A DNA stretch of 64,000 bases. Origin: a virus. Within the stretch, counting starts at the first letter, position 1. Each line of letters opens with the position of its first letter. This document shows, piece by piece, positions 23,801 through 32,533 of the stretch. The stretch is taken from positions 16,219 through 80,218 of the IMG/VR virus record IMGVR_UViG_3300049448_000340; one strand, given 5' to 3'. The translations under genes and the position numbers were made by a program. The notes below the pieces were generated by a model. That model saw only the letters and a list, made by a program, of their open reading frames with translations. It had not been told where the DNA came from and searched no databases.

Positions 23801-24772
23801 ATGGCATACCAGCTGCCAGTAGCCGAGATCGTGTTAGACTCAGCCCATCCTATGGGCGACGAGTACCGCACGACGACTGTCCGAGGCAACATCCACAAGT
23901 TCGTCCTAGCCGAGCGCAACCGTCACAGGATGTTCTCGCTCTCCGACCGGTCGAGTCGAGCAATCCCGACCAAGCGTCTCATCGACGAGATCCTAGGTGG
24001 AACAGGTTTGGCGATGCCTGTTGAGTTCCGTCGCAACATTCCAGGCATGGCTGGCGGCGAACCCTTTACCGGTGAAGAGCTTCTACTAGCCCAGCAGAGA
24101 TTTGAGGACGACGCTAGGGCTGCATGTGTAGGGGCCCGAACTGCAATGGAGGCGAACGAGGCGAAGGAGACAGTTAACCGCCGCCTCGATCCGTACTCTT
24201 GGACCTATACGGTGATGACCGCCACTCGAGACTGTTGGCTGAACTTCGCTGGTCTCCGGCTCGACAAGTTTGCCCAGCCCGAGATCCGCGTGTTCGCCGA
24301 GTCCTTCTGGCGCGCCTGGAACGAATCGACCCCCAAGCTTCTCAAACCCGGCCAATGGCATACCCCGTTCGTCGACGGCGAAGACTGGATAAGCATCGAA
24401 GAGATGGCCTCCAGACCTGGAGAGGGCTACATGCCCGAACACGATACTTTGAATAAGGCGATCAAGCTGTCGGTGGGCCGGTGTGCACATACCTCCTATG
24501 TCGATTTTGAGACTGGGAACAGGATGACAGTTGAGAAGGCAATCGGCCTGTATGACAAGCTGATCACCTTTCGCCCGCTCCATGCCTCGCCCTCTGAACA
24601 CCAATGCACTCCGGACGAGCTGGCAAATCCGATCATCACCTACCGAGCAGAGCCTATGTGGATGCACCCCAAGCTCCATGGGAACCTGCCGGGATGGATT
24701 CAGCACCGGAAGCAGCTGCCTGGTGAACGTGTTGCTCCACTACCCGAGGGCTACGTCTATCGTGCGCATTAG
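23801..24772 (+). CDS. thyX: Flavin-dependent thymidylate synthase ThyX
   Basis: NRHRMFSLSDRSSRAIPTKR holds the ThyX signature RHRx7S. EAKETVNRRLDPYSW, TATRDCWLNFAGLR and AQPEIRVFAESFW match the helices that bind FAD and dUMP. SVGRCAHTSYV and HASPSEHQCTP fit the later conserved blocks. It methylates dUMP to dTMP using methylenetetrahydrofolate, FAD and NADPH. ATG 23801 follows AGAAGGGAG. The frame is open upstream but overlaps the small gene. The length of 323 is at the long end for the family. Confidence 0.9.
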   Translation: MAYQLPVAEIVLDSAHPMGDEYRTTTVRGNIHKFVLAERNRHRMFSLSDRSSRAIPTKRLIDEILGGTGLAMPVEFRRNIPGMAGGEPFTGEELLLAQQRFEDDARAACVGARTAMEANEAKETVNRRLDPYSWTYTVMTATRDCWLNFAGLRLDKFAQPEIRVFAESFWRAWNESTPKLLKPGQWHTPFVDGEDWISIEEMASRPGEGYMPEHDTLNKAIKLSVGRCAHTSYVDFETGNRMTVEKAIGLYDKLITFRPLHASPSEHQCTPDELANPIITYRAEPMWMHPKLHGNLPGWIQHRKQLPGERVAPLPEGYVYRAH

Positions 24773-24777
24773 ATTAG

Positions 24778-25146
24778 ATGCCTAGGAAGCGTATCACCAC
24801 AGTAGGTCAGGATTATACGATCCTGGCTAAGCAGATACCAGACAAGGCGATAGCGAAGGCCTACGGCCTGACTGAACGCCAGATCTGGTCGAGGCGCTAT
24901 ACTCTTACCTCTCGCAGCAGGGTCGAGCCGAAGAAACCGTCTCCCCTGAAAGGTCGTGAAGAAGAGATCAGGTACCTGCTAAACGTTGAACGACTGTATC
25001 TATCACAGGCAGCAGACCGACTAGGGGTTTCTCTTGGGACCCTTTCCGGGTATGTTCGAAGGCATAGGCTCCGGCAACAGGCCGTTGTGAGGCGCTTTGA
25101 CCATCCTAGGGTTATGGTTACTAGACAACAAGACCAACACAGCTGA
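24778..25146 (+). CDS. Small protein with two helix-turn-helix-like segments
   Basis: DKAIAKAYGLTERQIWSRRYTL and LSQAADRLGVSLGTLSGYVRRHRL are two helix-turn-helix-like repeats in a 122-residue basic protein, so it may bind DNA and regulate transcription, for example of the reductase gene directly after it. No enzyme motif. It lies five bases after thyX and eight before nrdJ. Confidence 0.55.
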   Translation: MPRKRITTVGQDYTILAKQIPDKAIAKAYGLTERQIWSRRYTLTSRSRVEPKKPSPLKGREEEIRYLLNVERLYLSQAADRLGVSLGTLSGYVRRHRLRQQAVVRRFDHPRVMVTRQQDQHS

Positions 25147-25153
25147 GGATAAC

Positions 25154-28100
25154 ATGAAGATCGTTCGCCGATTCACTACTGCAGGGACACCTGTCGAAGA
25201 ACAGATTGTCTGGAAGCGGATGGCCTCCCACATCGAAGACATGAGAACTGGGAAGGTCATACACCATCAAGACGACGTTGAAGTCCCGGAGCAGTGGTCG
25301 CAGACGGCGACGAACATGCTATCCCAGAAGTACTTTCGGAAGCGCGGCGTCCCAACAAGGACTATCCGCTTCAACTCTCCTGAAGAATCGGATATGCCCG
25401 GCTGGATACAGCGTTCAATCCCGGCTATGGATGCCGAGTACATCGGCGAGACCTCTGGGAAGCAGGCCTTTCACCGGTTGGCTGGCTGCTGGACGTACTG
25501 GGCCTGGAAGATGGGACTCATCAAGGATGGGGTATCAGCCCGGAATTACTATGACGAGATGTACTGGATGCTTGCCATGCAGTACGCTGCACCCAATTCG
25601 CCTCAGTGGTTCAATACCGGACTGCATTGGGCCTATGGCATCGAGGGACCGGATTCCGGTCAGTGGACGGTACTCTGGGACGGGAACATCGCAGATGGAG
25701 TTACATATCCTTACGTTGACCGAGTATATGATTCATACTCCAGGCCTCAGCCGCACGCATGTTTTATCCAGCCAGTCCAGGATGATCTTGTCAATGAAGG
25801 CGGCATTATGGACCTATGGGTTCGGGAGGCGCGTCTTTTCAAGCACGGCTCTGGCACCGGTACAAACTTTTCTAGTCTCCGTGGTGAAGGGGAAGGACTC
25901 TCGGGTGGAGGTCGTTCCTCCGGTCTCATGTCCTTTCTACAGATCGGTGATCGAGCGGCTGGTTCAATTAAGTCTGGCGGTACCACTCGAAGAGCTGCCA
26001 AGATGGTCTGTATCGATGTGGACCATCCAGACATCGGAGAGTTCATCGAGTGGAAGTCCGGAGAAGAAAACAAGGCCTCAGACATCGCCGTGGGGTCGAA
26101 AGTCACAGCACGACATCTGAGAGGCATCCACGAGGCAGTTCTGAGATGGGGAACCAGTTCGGTTCTCTATAAGGAGCGTGTAAATGCTGCACGTGATGAT
26201 GGCGTCCCTGACTCGATTATCAACCGGGTGCGCTACGCTGCAGAGCGAGACGAGCCGTTCAAATGGGAAGTCTACGAGGCTAACTCTTGGGAGGGAGTCC
26301 CGATCGAGACGGTCTCAGGGCAGAACGCAAACAACTCGATCAGGATCACCTCGAAGTTTCTACAAGCCGTCGACGAAGATAAGCCTTGGGACTTGATCGC
26401 CAGGACTACTGGCAAGCCGATGAAGACCGTATCGGCCAAGGGTCTCTGGGACAAGATCGTTCGAGCTGCCTGGACTACCGCTGACCCAGGTATGCAGTTC
26501 CATGACGTGATCAACGACTGGCACACCTGCAAAGCGGATGGAGACATCAATGCCTCTAATCCATGCTCCGAATACATGTTCCTCGACGATACTGCTTGCA
26601 ATCTTGCTTCGCTCAACCTGGTTAAGTTCCGTGGGTCTAATGGTGGTGTGGATGTTAACGCATACATCCACGCCTTGAGGCTGTGGACAGTCACTCTGGA
26701 TATCTCAATCCAGATGGCTTCGTTCCCGTCCCGGAACATTGCACACAACACTATGCAGTATCGGACGCTGGGGTTAGGCTACGCCAATCTCGGCGGCCTC
26801 TTGATGCGTTCAGGCATCCCATACGACTCTGAGGTGGGGCGCAACTTCGCAGCAGCTTTGACCTCTCTAATGACAGCTGTAGCGTACAGCACCTCCGCAG
26901 AGATGGCTGGCGAGATCGGCCCGTTCCCAGCATGGGAGCGCAACAAACACTACATGGCCGTTGTGATGGGCATGCATGCTGCTGCCCTGGACGGCCTTCA
27001 GACGGACGAGTGGTCTGGGCAGTTGCTAGTTGCAGCTCAGCGCTACTGGAGTTTGGTCGTAAATGATGCAGGGACTGTTGGCTTCCGCAATGCACAGGGG
27101 ACGTTGCTAGCCCCAACAGGCACTATCGGACTCCTGATGGACGTCGACACAACAGGCTGCGAACCCGAGACCTCCCTAGTGCGCTACAAGAACTACGCCG
27201 GAGGCGGCTCGGATAAGTTCGTGTGTCAAGCAGTCGAAGAAGGCCTCATTAAGCTCGGCTACAACGGCGACCATCTGAAGGCCGTTCTCAAGTTCGTCGA
27301 GGAGAACGGGCACCTAGCAGTTGCGACTGAGAATCACGTCGCAGGTATCTGGTCGGAGCACCTCCCAGTCTTCGACTGCGCTCTAGACCGTAAGGAGACC
27401 ACCAGATATATTCGGCCGATGGCCCACATCGAGATGCTGGCGGCCATCCAGCCGTTCCTGTCTGGAGCGGCGAGCAAAACGTGCAATCTGCCTGAGACAG
27501 CAACCTACGAAGACGTCGACATGCTTTACCGGGCTGCTGAGCGGTTGAAGTGCAAGGCTGTCGCCCTATACCGAAACAACTGCAAGCTCACCCAACCAGT
27601 CCAAACCGAGCAGCAGCCGGCCGTCGAGCGCCCAGACGACCAGCCCTTCATCCCTGAGACCGATCTAGTACGTCACACATCCATAGAGGAGCTCCGAGCA
27701 GAGAGGACGCACAGCAACGGCCATGACAAGACGAACGGATCGATGCAGAGGGGCGAGAGGAAGTACCCTCCCAACAGGCGATATGGACCGGCACAGAAGG
27801 TTCGCATCAACGACCAAGTGATCCATATCCGAACCTCCGAGTACCCTGACGACCACTCGTTCGCTGAAGTGTTCGTCGATATGGGCAAGGACGGGTCGAT
27901 GCTGCAGGCGGTCCTAGGTCAGTGGGCTAAGGCTGTCTCACTTGCAAGGCAGTACGGAGCGCCGACTGAGAAGCTCGTTGAGTCGTTCCTGCATACCCGA
28001 TTCGAGCCTGCTGGGTTCGTTCAGGAGCACGACCACATTAAGTCATGCACCTCCGTCATCGATCTGGTTGCTCGCGAGATCGGCTTTACCTACCTCAAGC

Positions 28101-28342
28101 GTATGGACTTAGTCCAGGTACCCCCTGACACAGACCACGCGATGCACTTCAATCCGGTTGCATTCCAACCACAGCATCAGACAGAACATTCTTCCCTGAT
28201 GGGGACTGCTGGAGTTGTAGCGTCGCCAGTTCGGATGGTTGCGTCCGGTAACGCTTGCAGTGTCTGTGGCAACGAGATGGAGTGGGACGGTACCTGCCTC
28301 AGATGTCGCCGTTGCGGCAACAATACCGGTTGCGGGAGTTAG
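25154..28342 (+). CDS. nrdJ: Adenosylcobalamin-dependent (class II) ribonucleotide reductase NrdJ
   Basis: The 1062-residue protein shows AAPNSPQWFNTG and HACFIQPV near the start, GTGTNFSSLRG, NPCSEYMFLDDTACNLASLNL (the NxCxE radical region), LAPTGTIGLLMDVDTTGCEP and NLPETATYEDV, the ordered blocks of NrdJ. A TSCPD domain follows (about residues 870-970, with SFAEVFVDMGKDGS and KSCTSVIDLVAR), then a zinc ribbon (CSVCGNEM and CLRCRRCGN). It reduces ribonucleotides without oxygen but needs B12. ATG 25154 follows TGAGGAT; an earlier start in the upstream gene is unlikely. Confidence 0.93.
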   Translation: MKIVRRFTTAGTPVEEQIVWKRMASHIEDMRTGKVIHHQDDVEVPEQWSQTATNMLSQKYFRKRGVPTRTIRFNSPEESDMPGWIQRSIPAMDAEYIGETSGKQAFHRLAGCWTYWAWKMGLIKDGVSARNYYDEMYWMLAMQYAAPNSPQWFNTGLHWAYGIEGPDSGQWTVLWDGNIADGVTYPYVDRVYDSYSRPQPHACFIQPVQDDLVNEGGIMDLWVREARLFKHGSGTGTNFSSLRGEGEGLSGGGRSSGLMSFLQIGDRAAGSIKSGGTTRRAAKMVCIDVDHPDIGEFIEWKSGEENKASDIAVGSKVTARHLRGIHEAVLRWGTSSVLYKERVNAARDDGVPDSIINRVRYAAERDEPFKWEVYEANSWEGVPIETVSGQNANNSIRITSKFLQAVDEDKPWDLIARTTGKPMKTVSAKGLWDKIVRAAWTTADPGMQFHDVINDWHTCKADGDINASNPCSEYMFLDDTACNLASLNLVKFRGSNGGVDVNAYIHALRLWTVTLDISIQMASFPSRNIAHNTMQYRTLGLGYANLGGLLMRSGIPYDSEVGRNFAAALTSLMTAVAYSTSAEMAGEIGPFPAWERNKHYMAVVMGMHAAALDGLQTDEWSGQLLVAAQRYWSLVVNDAGTVGFRNAQGTLLAPTGTIGLLMDVDTTGCEPETSLVRYKNYAGGGSDKFVCQAVEEGLIKLGYNGDHLKAVLKFVEENGHLAVATENHVAGIWSEHLPVFDCALDRKETTRYIRPMAHIEMLAAIQPFLSGAASKTCNLPETATYEDVDMLYRAAERLKCKAVALYRNNCKLTQPVQTEQQPAVERPDDQPFIPETDLVRHTSIEELRAERTHSNGHDKTNGSMQRGERKYPPNRRYGPAQKVRINDQVIHIRTSEYPDDHSFAEVFVDMGKDGSMLQAVLGQWAKAVSLARQYGAPTEKLVESFLHTRFEPAGFVQEHDHIKSCTSVIDLVAREIGFTYLKRMDLVQVPPDTDHAMHFNPVAFQPQHQTEHSSLMGTAGVVASPVRMVASGNACSVCGNEMEWDGTCLRCRRCGNNTGCGS

Positions 28343-28368
28343 GGTAGGCCCTCCCATTATTTACCCTC

Positions 28369-28398
28369 TTGCAATGACCAAGGCACATATGGTATAAT
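28369..28398 (+). promoter_or_regulatory. Promoter P4, predicted to give a leaderless message
   Basis: TTGCAA (28369-28374), 18 bases with GACCAAGGCAC, and TATAAT (28393-28398). The T/A tract CCATTATTTACC lies just upstream. The first ATG is at 28405, only seven bases after the -10 box, which is where transcription should start. Confidence 0.75.
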
Positions 28399-28404
28399 AA
28401 GATA

Positions 28405-28704
28405 ATGGCTGATCCAATAGACCTCTGGGCAGTAGACCTCGACAAACCTGTGGAGGTTCTAGCCCGATACTGGAACGAATTTAACTGCTGGAGCTGGCCT
28501 GAAGAGCTGCTCAGCCTCAAGCCTGAAGGGTATGATGATATGCCCCTCAGTGAGAGGCACATCATCATTAGGCCCGCAATGCATGCGATCAGCGATAAGG
28601 TACCTGAGAAAGAATTGCTCCGGTACCACCATCTGCACAATCTATCGAGAACCGAGACCGAGTTTGAAGCTTGGTGGGCTAAGTCTGAGGCAGGAGACAT
28701 CTAA
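28405..28704 (+). CDS. Hypothetical protein, probably translated from a leaderless mRNA
   Basis: The 99-residue product (DPIDLWAVDLDKPVEVLARY, then CWSWPEELLS, then RHIIIRPAMHAIS) is not recognised; it looks like a small helical accessory protein. Its ATG coincides with the predicted transcription start of P4, leaving no room for a ribosome site. It overlaps the dpdA-like gene start by one base. Confidence 0.6.
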   Translation: MADPIDLWAVDLDKPVEVLARYWNEFNCWSWPEELLSLKPEGYDDMPLSERHIIIRPAMHAISDKVPEKELLRYHHLHNLSRTETEFEAWWAKSEAGDI

Positions 28705-29552
28705 TGGCTTTGTTTGCACCTATTGGTCCTGCTCGCCTCCTGAGGAAGATTCGTGAGCTACATGGCGACAGGATGTTAGGGAAGTACCACTTGGTGCTTG
28801 CCCATGATATCGTCGCCAACCCGGATGAGTGGAGAAACTGCCGCACACTCCCTCCAGACTCGACTGTCATCATCGACAATTCGATCATCGAGCTCGGAGC
28901 TCCCGTCGATGTGGATACGATGGTAGAAGCCTATGGGATTCTTGGCCCTGACTACCAGTGTATCATCGTACTGCCGGATAAGTTCGACGATCCGGTTGTT
29001 ACCCTAGAGCAGTCGGCTGACTACCTCGAGAAGTTGAAGTCCAGGCCGGAGCTCGGCGGTGTCGAGTACATGTACGTCGTCCAGGGCGATAGGTTGTCGG
29101 ACTTCTCAGAGTCGTTTCTCTGGTCCAGCCTGGATCACATCGTTGATCGGGGAGCTCGATGGATCTCAGTACCTCGGCGAGTATGTGACAAGTTCGGCAC
29201 AAGGATGGTAGGGCTCTATCCTCTGTTGAACTACAGGCTCAGAAGGCCGATAATCGACATTCATCTGTTGGGGTTCAGCGAGAACGTCCTCGACGATGCC
29301 TGGTGTACAGCCTGTCCAGGAGTTACGGGGATTGATTCGGCAGTACCTGTTCGACTCGGCCAAGCAGGTCGCTCGATCGACTTACTACACAAAGGAGATC
29401 AAGCAGGGCCAAGAGGGACCTTCTGGGAGGACCCCCATGGCCACCTGAACCTCATGGTCGGCGAGAACCTCCTAGCTGTCAGAGTCTGGTTCGAAGCTGC
29501 ACATAAGAACCTTCCCAGATATATCCCCGAAATCAAGGAGGAGTGGCTGTAA
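28704..29552 (+). CDS. dpdA: DpdA-like 7-deazaguanine DNA transglycosylase
   Basis: The 282-residue protein shows KYHLVLAHDIV, VIIDNSIIELGAPVD (Asp58 in a place suited to substrate binding), CIIVLPDKFDDPVVTLEQSADYL, YVVQGDRL, GARWISVPRRV and DIHLLGFSENVLDDAW with GVTGIDSAVPVRLG. This is the pattern I associate with phage DpdA proteins, distant relatives of tRNA-guanine transglycosylase. DpdA swaps guanine in DNA for preQ0 or a derivative. The four preQ0 genes lie 5-9 kb upstream, and the polymerase gene follows directly. Subfamily and final base cannot be read from sequence. Confidence 0.75.
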   Translation: MALFAPIGPARLLRKIRELHGDRMLGKYHLVLAHDIVANPDEWRNCRTLPPDSTVIIDNSIIELGAPVDVDTMVEAYGILGPDYQCIIVLPDKFDDPVVTLEQSADYLEKLKSRPELGGVEYMYVVQGDRLSDFSESFLWSSLDHIVDRGARWISVPRRVCDKFGTRMVGLYPLLNYRLRRPIIDIHLLGFSENVLDDAWCTACPGVTGIDSAVPVRLGQAGRSIDLLHKGDQAGPRGTFWEDPHGHLNLMVGENLLAVRVWFEAAHKNLPRYIPEIKEEWL

Positions 29553-32300
29553 ATGCCCAAACTCCTAGCAGGTCCAGCGTGGGACTTCGCTGACACGGAT
29601 ATGCCGAAGTGTCTTGGATGCCCTTACGGGGGAGCCAAGTGTGGTTCGCGCGGGAGGATGGATGCACCGATAGTCTTTGTGGGCGAGGCACCCGGCCAAG
29701 AAGAGATCAGACCAGGCCAACGGCTGCCTCTAATAGGTCCTTCAGGAGAGGTATTCTGGGGTACATTCCCTCCCTTACAGACGCTCAGGGATGAGGGCAT
29801 GGACCCGAATGGGTTCCTCATCCTCAATGCAGCTCAGTGCAGACCTCCGAGGACCAAGAACCAGCAGAAGAATATCGCCAACGTCAAGAGGGCAATGGTC
29901 ACATGTCGTGACCGTCTGCTAGAGCAGGTAGCCAGGCATCCCCGTAAGCTCGTAGTAGCAATGGGGAACTTTGCCCTCTGGTCCTTGACAGGGAATATGA
30001 ACTATAAGATCACCCAGGTTCGAGGTCAACCTATTCCTAGTCCCTTGGCTGAACATGGGATCCTGCCGGTAGTTCATCCCGCAGGCATCATGCGTGGTAC
30101 TGGCAACTATCGTCAGTACAAGATGGACATGAACTACGCCCTTGACATCCTCCGGGGACATCCTCTCAAAAGCCCCGTCAAGACATTCTACCTGGTATGC
30201 GATACACCCGACAGGGTCCGTCGAGCAATCAAGAAGTTAGTCAAGGCACCAGTTATCGACTGTGACATTGAGACGACGGGGTTCAACCCCAGAGTCGATG
30301 ACATACTGGCTCTAGGGATGTCGAAGGACCCCCGGCTGGTGTACATCTTCCCAGGAGCGATTCGATCGATTGACCGGATGATCGAGTTGCAGGCCCACGA
30401 GACGTGGATGGACGGTCAGCCATCCATGATTCCATACCTGAGAGGCTTCTTCCGGAAGTACCGCGGGCATATGAAGTTCTCCGCCGCCGGCAAGCCGATA
30501 GGCAAGGGTAAGCTCTGCTGGCATAACGGCAAGTTCGACATCTCATTTATGAGGGCTCCCGGCTCGGGTCTGGAAGACGAGGACCTCTCTATTGGCCAAG
30601 AGGCAGAGGTTGCGGTCGACGAAGATACGATGTTGATGTCCTATGTGCTCGACGAGAACAGAGGCATCCACGATCTAGAGCAGGTTGCTTCGGACCTACT
30701 GGGAGCACCAGACTACAAGTTCATTATCAAGCAGTGGGTTCCTAGGAAGAAAGATTCGTATTGTAGGATCCCCCGTACGATCCTGTACAACTATTTGGCA
30801 TTGGACGTCGGCTCGACAGGCGGCATTCGAGACATCATGCGTCGCCGAGTACGGGAGGATCCGGTACAAGAGAAACTGTACCAGCATCTCCTCCGATTCT
30901 CGGAAACGGCGTATTGGATCGAACGCCGTGGCATGCCCGGGAACAGGTTCGCTCTGGAGAGGCAGCAGAGACGCCTCCAGAAGGTCCTCGACGAGTCCAT
31001 AGCAGTGGTTCAGGAGGAGGCTGAGAAGCTCGGTGTTGATAAGTACATCAATCCAGGCTCCCCACAACAGATGGCCTGGATCTTCTTCGACGTCCTGAAG
31101 TATGACATCCCCGAAGGGCATGAGCGTTCTACCCAGAAGGAGGTAGTAGCGAAGCTACCTCAGTCGCCGATTGTCAAAGCGTACAGGGCTTTCAAGGTAG
31201 CCCAGAAGGCTAAGGGGACGTATGCAGATGCCCTCCTCAGAGCGATCGATCCCGTTACTGGACGAATTCATCCGGGACTACTTATCCATGGAACGCGCAC
31301 TGGCAGACTTTCGCACAAGGTCGTCGCTAACATCCCTCGAGACAAACGCCTTAGGGGCATGTTCGCATTCGAGGTCCCTCAGCAGTCCCGAATTCTCGAA
31401 CTACCCAAGCCTTACCTCATTACTAAAGGCTTCTCGGGTGAGCCGGCTGTCATCGGAGGCATGGCTCGAGGGGGCCGGCTATTCCTCAAAGCCGACCTTG
31501 ATCAGGCGGAGCTTCGAGTACTTGCTGCCATGTCAGGAGACCCCGAGCTCTGTGCCATCTACCTCTCCAACACACGCAAGCTCCACAGAGAAGTCGCATG
31601 CGAGATCTGGGGATCGCCAGGGACGACAGAAGGCAAGAAGAGCGGTGAGTTCAAGTGGGGCAACGAAGAGTACATGAGGGCAAAGGCTCTCAACTTCGGG
31701 ATCATCTACGGTCGAGAAGAGTTTTCCATCGCAATGGAGTTCGGCATCCCTGTCGGTGAGGCTAAAGGCTACATCGACATGTGGAAGAACAAGTTCCCGG
31801 TTGCGTGGAAGTTCATCGAGGATTGTCGAAAGAAGCCCCTCGAGATGAAGACCATGGTGACTCCTTTCGGAAGGAAGAAGAGGCACTGGATCGTCACGAG
31901 AGAGAACGTTCATGGCCTCCAGAACGAGGCTGCGAACTTCCCAGAGCAGTCGATCGCCAATGACATTGTCCTCGAAGCGTCGAATCAATTAGCTGTGCCT
32001 TTCCGCAAACTTGATGTACACACTGTCTTTTTGGTGCACGACGAAATCTTACTGGATGTTCCTGACGACATCGGTGTCGTAAGGGAAGCTCGCCATATGG
32101 TTGCGGAAGCTTTAGAACAAGCGCCGAAGACCTGGGGCATTACCAGAGTGCCATTCAAGGCAGACACCTCAGTCGGTCGCCGTTGGGGTGTTTATCGAGG
32201 CACCGACCGCAAGGGGGCTTGGAACGAGTATCTCCAGTCTAAGATTCACCTCGTCACCGACGCAGAATACACCGAGCTGGGCAGAGGAGCCGCCGACTAA
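29553..32300 (+). CDS. Family A DNA polymerase with N-terminal uracil-DNA-glycosylase-like domain and proofreading exonuclease
   Basis: Residues 1-205 look like family 4 uracil-DNA glycosylase: CLGCPYGGAKC, VFVGEAPGQEE, LNAAQCRPPR, VTCRDRLLEQV and VHPAGIMR, with cysteines suited to an iron-sulfur cluster. From about 235, DCDIETTGF (Exo I), CWHNGKFD (Exo II) and YNYLALD (Exo III) make a DEDD 3'-5' exonuclease. The palm and fingers carry LKADLDQAELRVLA (motif A, about 648), RAKALNFGIIYG (motif B, about 711) and FLVHDEI (motif C, about 828). It is the likely replicase. The position four before the motif B lysine is Tyr, where Pol I and Taq have Arg. Confidence 0.92.
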   Translation: MPKLLAGPAWDFADTDMPKCLGCPYGGAKCGSRGRMDAPIVFVGEAPGQEEIRPGQRLPLIGPSGEVFWGTFPPLQTLRDEGMDPNGFLILNAAQCRPPRTKNQQKNIANVKRAMVTCRDRLLEQVARHPRKLVVAMGNFALWSLTGNMNYKITQVRGQPIPSPLAEHGILPVVHPAGIMRGTGNYRQYKMDMNYALDILRGHPLKSPVKTFYLVCDTPDRVRRAIKKLVKAPVIDCDIETTGFNPRVDDILALGMSKDPRLVYIFPGAIRSIDRMIELQAHETWMDGQPSMIPYLRGFFRKYRGHMKFSAAGKPIGKGKLCWHNGKFDISFMRAPGSGLEDEDLSIGQEAEVAVDEDTMLMSYVLDENRGIHDLEQVASDLLGAPDYKFIIKQWVPRKKDSYCRIPRTILYNYLALDVGSTGGIRDIMRRRVREDPVQEKLYQHLLRFSETAYWIERRGMPGNRFALERQQRRLQKVLDESIAVVQEEAEKLGVDKYINPGSPQQMAWIFFDVLKYDIPEGHERSTQKEVVAKLPQSPIVKAYRAFKVAQKAKGTYADALLRAIDPVTGRIHPGLLIHGTRTGRLSHKVVANIPRDKRLRGMFAFEVPQQSRILELPKPYLITKGFSGEPAVIGGMARGGRLFLKADLDQAELRVLAAMSGDPELCAIYLSNTRKLHREVACEIWGSPGTTEGKKSGEFKWGNEEYMRAKALNFGIIYGREEFSIAMEFGIPVGEAKGYIDMWKNKFPVAWKFIEDCRKKPLEMKTMVTPFGRKKRHWIVTRENVHGLQNEAANFPEQSIANDIVLEASNQLAVPFRKLDVHTVFLVHDEILLDVPDDIGVVREARHMVAEALEQAPKTWGITRVPFKADTSVGRRWGVYRGTDRKGAWNEYLQSKIHLVTDAEYTELGRGAAD

Positions 32301-32533
32301 TGGAATCAGGAATAGAGTTCCGCCGTACCTGGAAGCGAGGAGCTAACGGCGAGTGGCAAGAGGTCGAGTTTGAACGGCTCCGGGTCGGAGACGTGTTCAA
32401 GCTGGAGGACACCTCCAAAGGCGTAACCTACCTTACGGGTAAGGTCGGTACTACGCCACAACCCTGTGAGCCCCCAGGAAACTGGACCTTCGAATCGGAC
32501 GGCCTCGAGTGGCACGATAAGGACCCCGACTAA
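32300..32533 (+). CDS. Hypothetical small protein
   Basis: 77 residues, beta-rich (GEWQEVEFERLRVGDVFKLED, then VTYLTGKVG). Not recognised. Its start overlaps the polymerase stop by one base, so it is probably translated with it. Confidence 0.55.
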   Translation: MESGIEFRRTWKRGANGEWQEVEFERLRVGDVFKLEDTSKGVTYLTGKVGTTPQPCEPPGNWTFESDGLEWHDKDPD

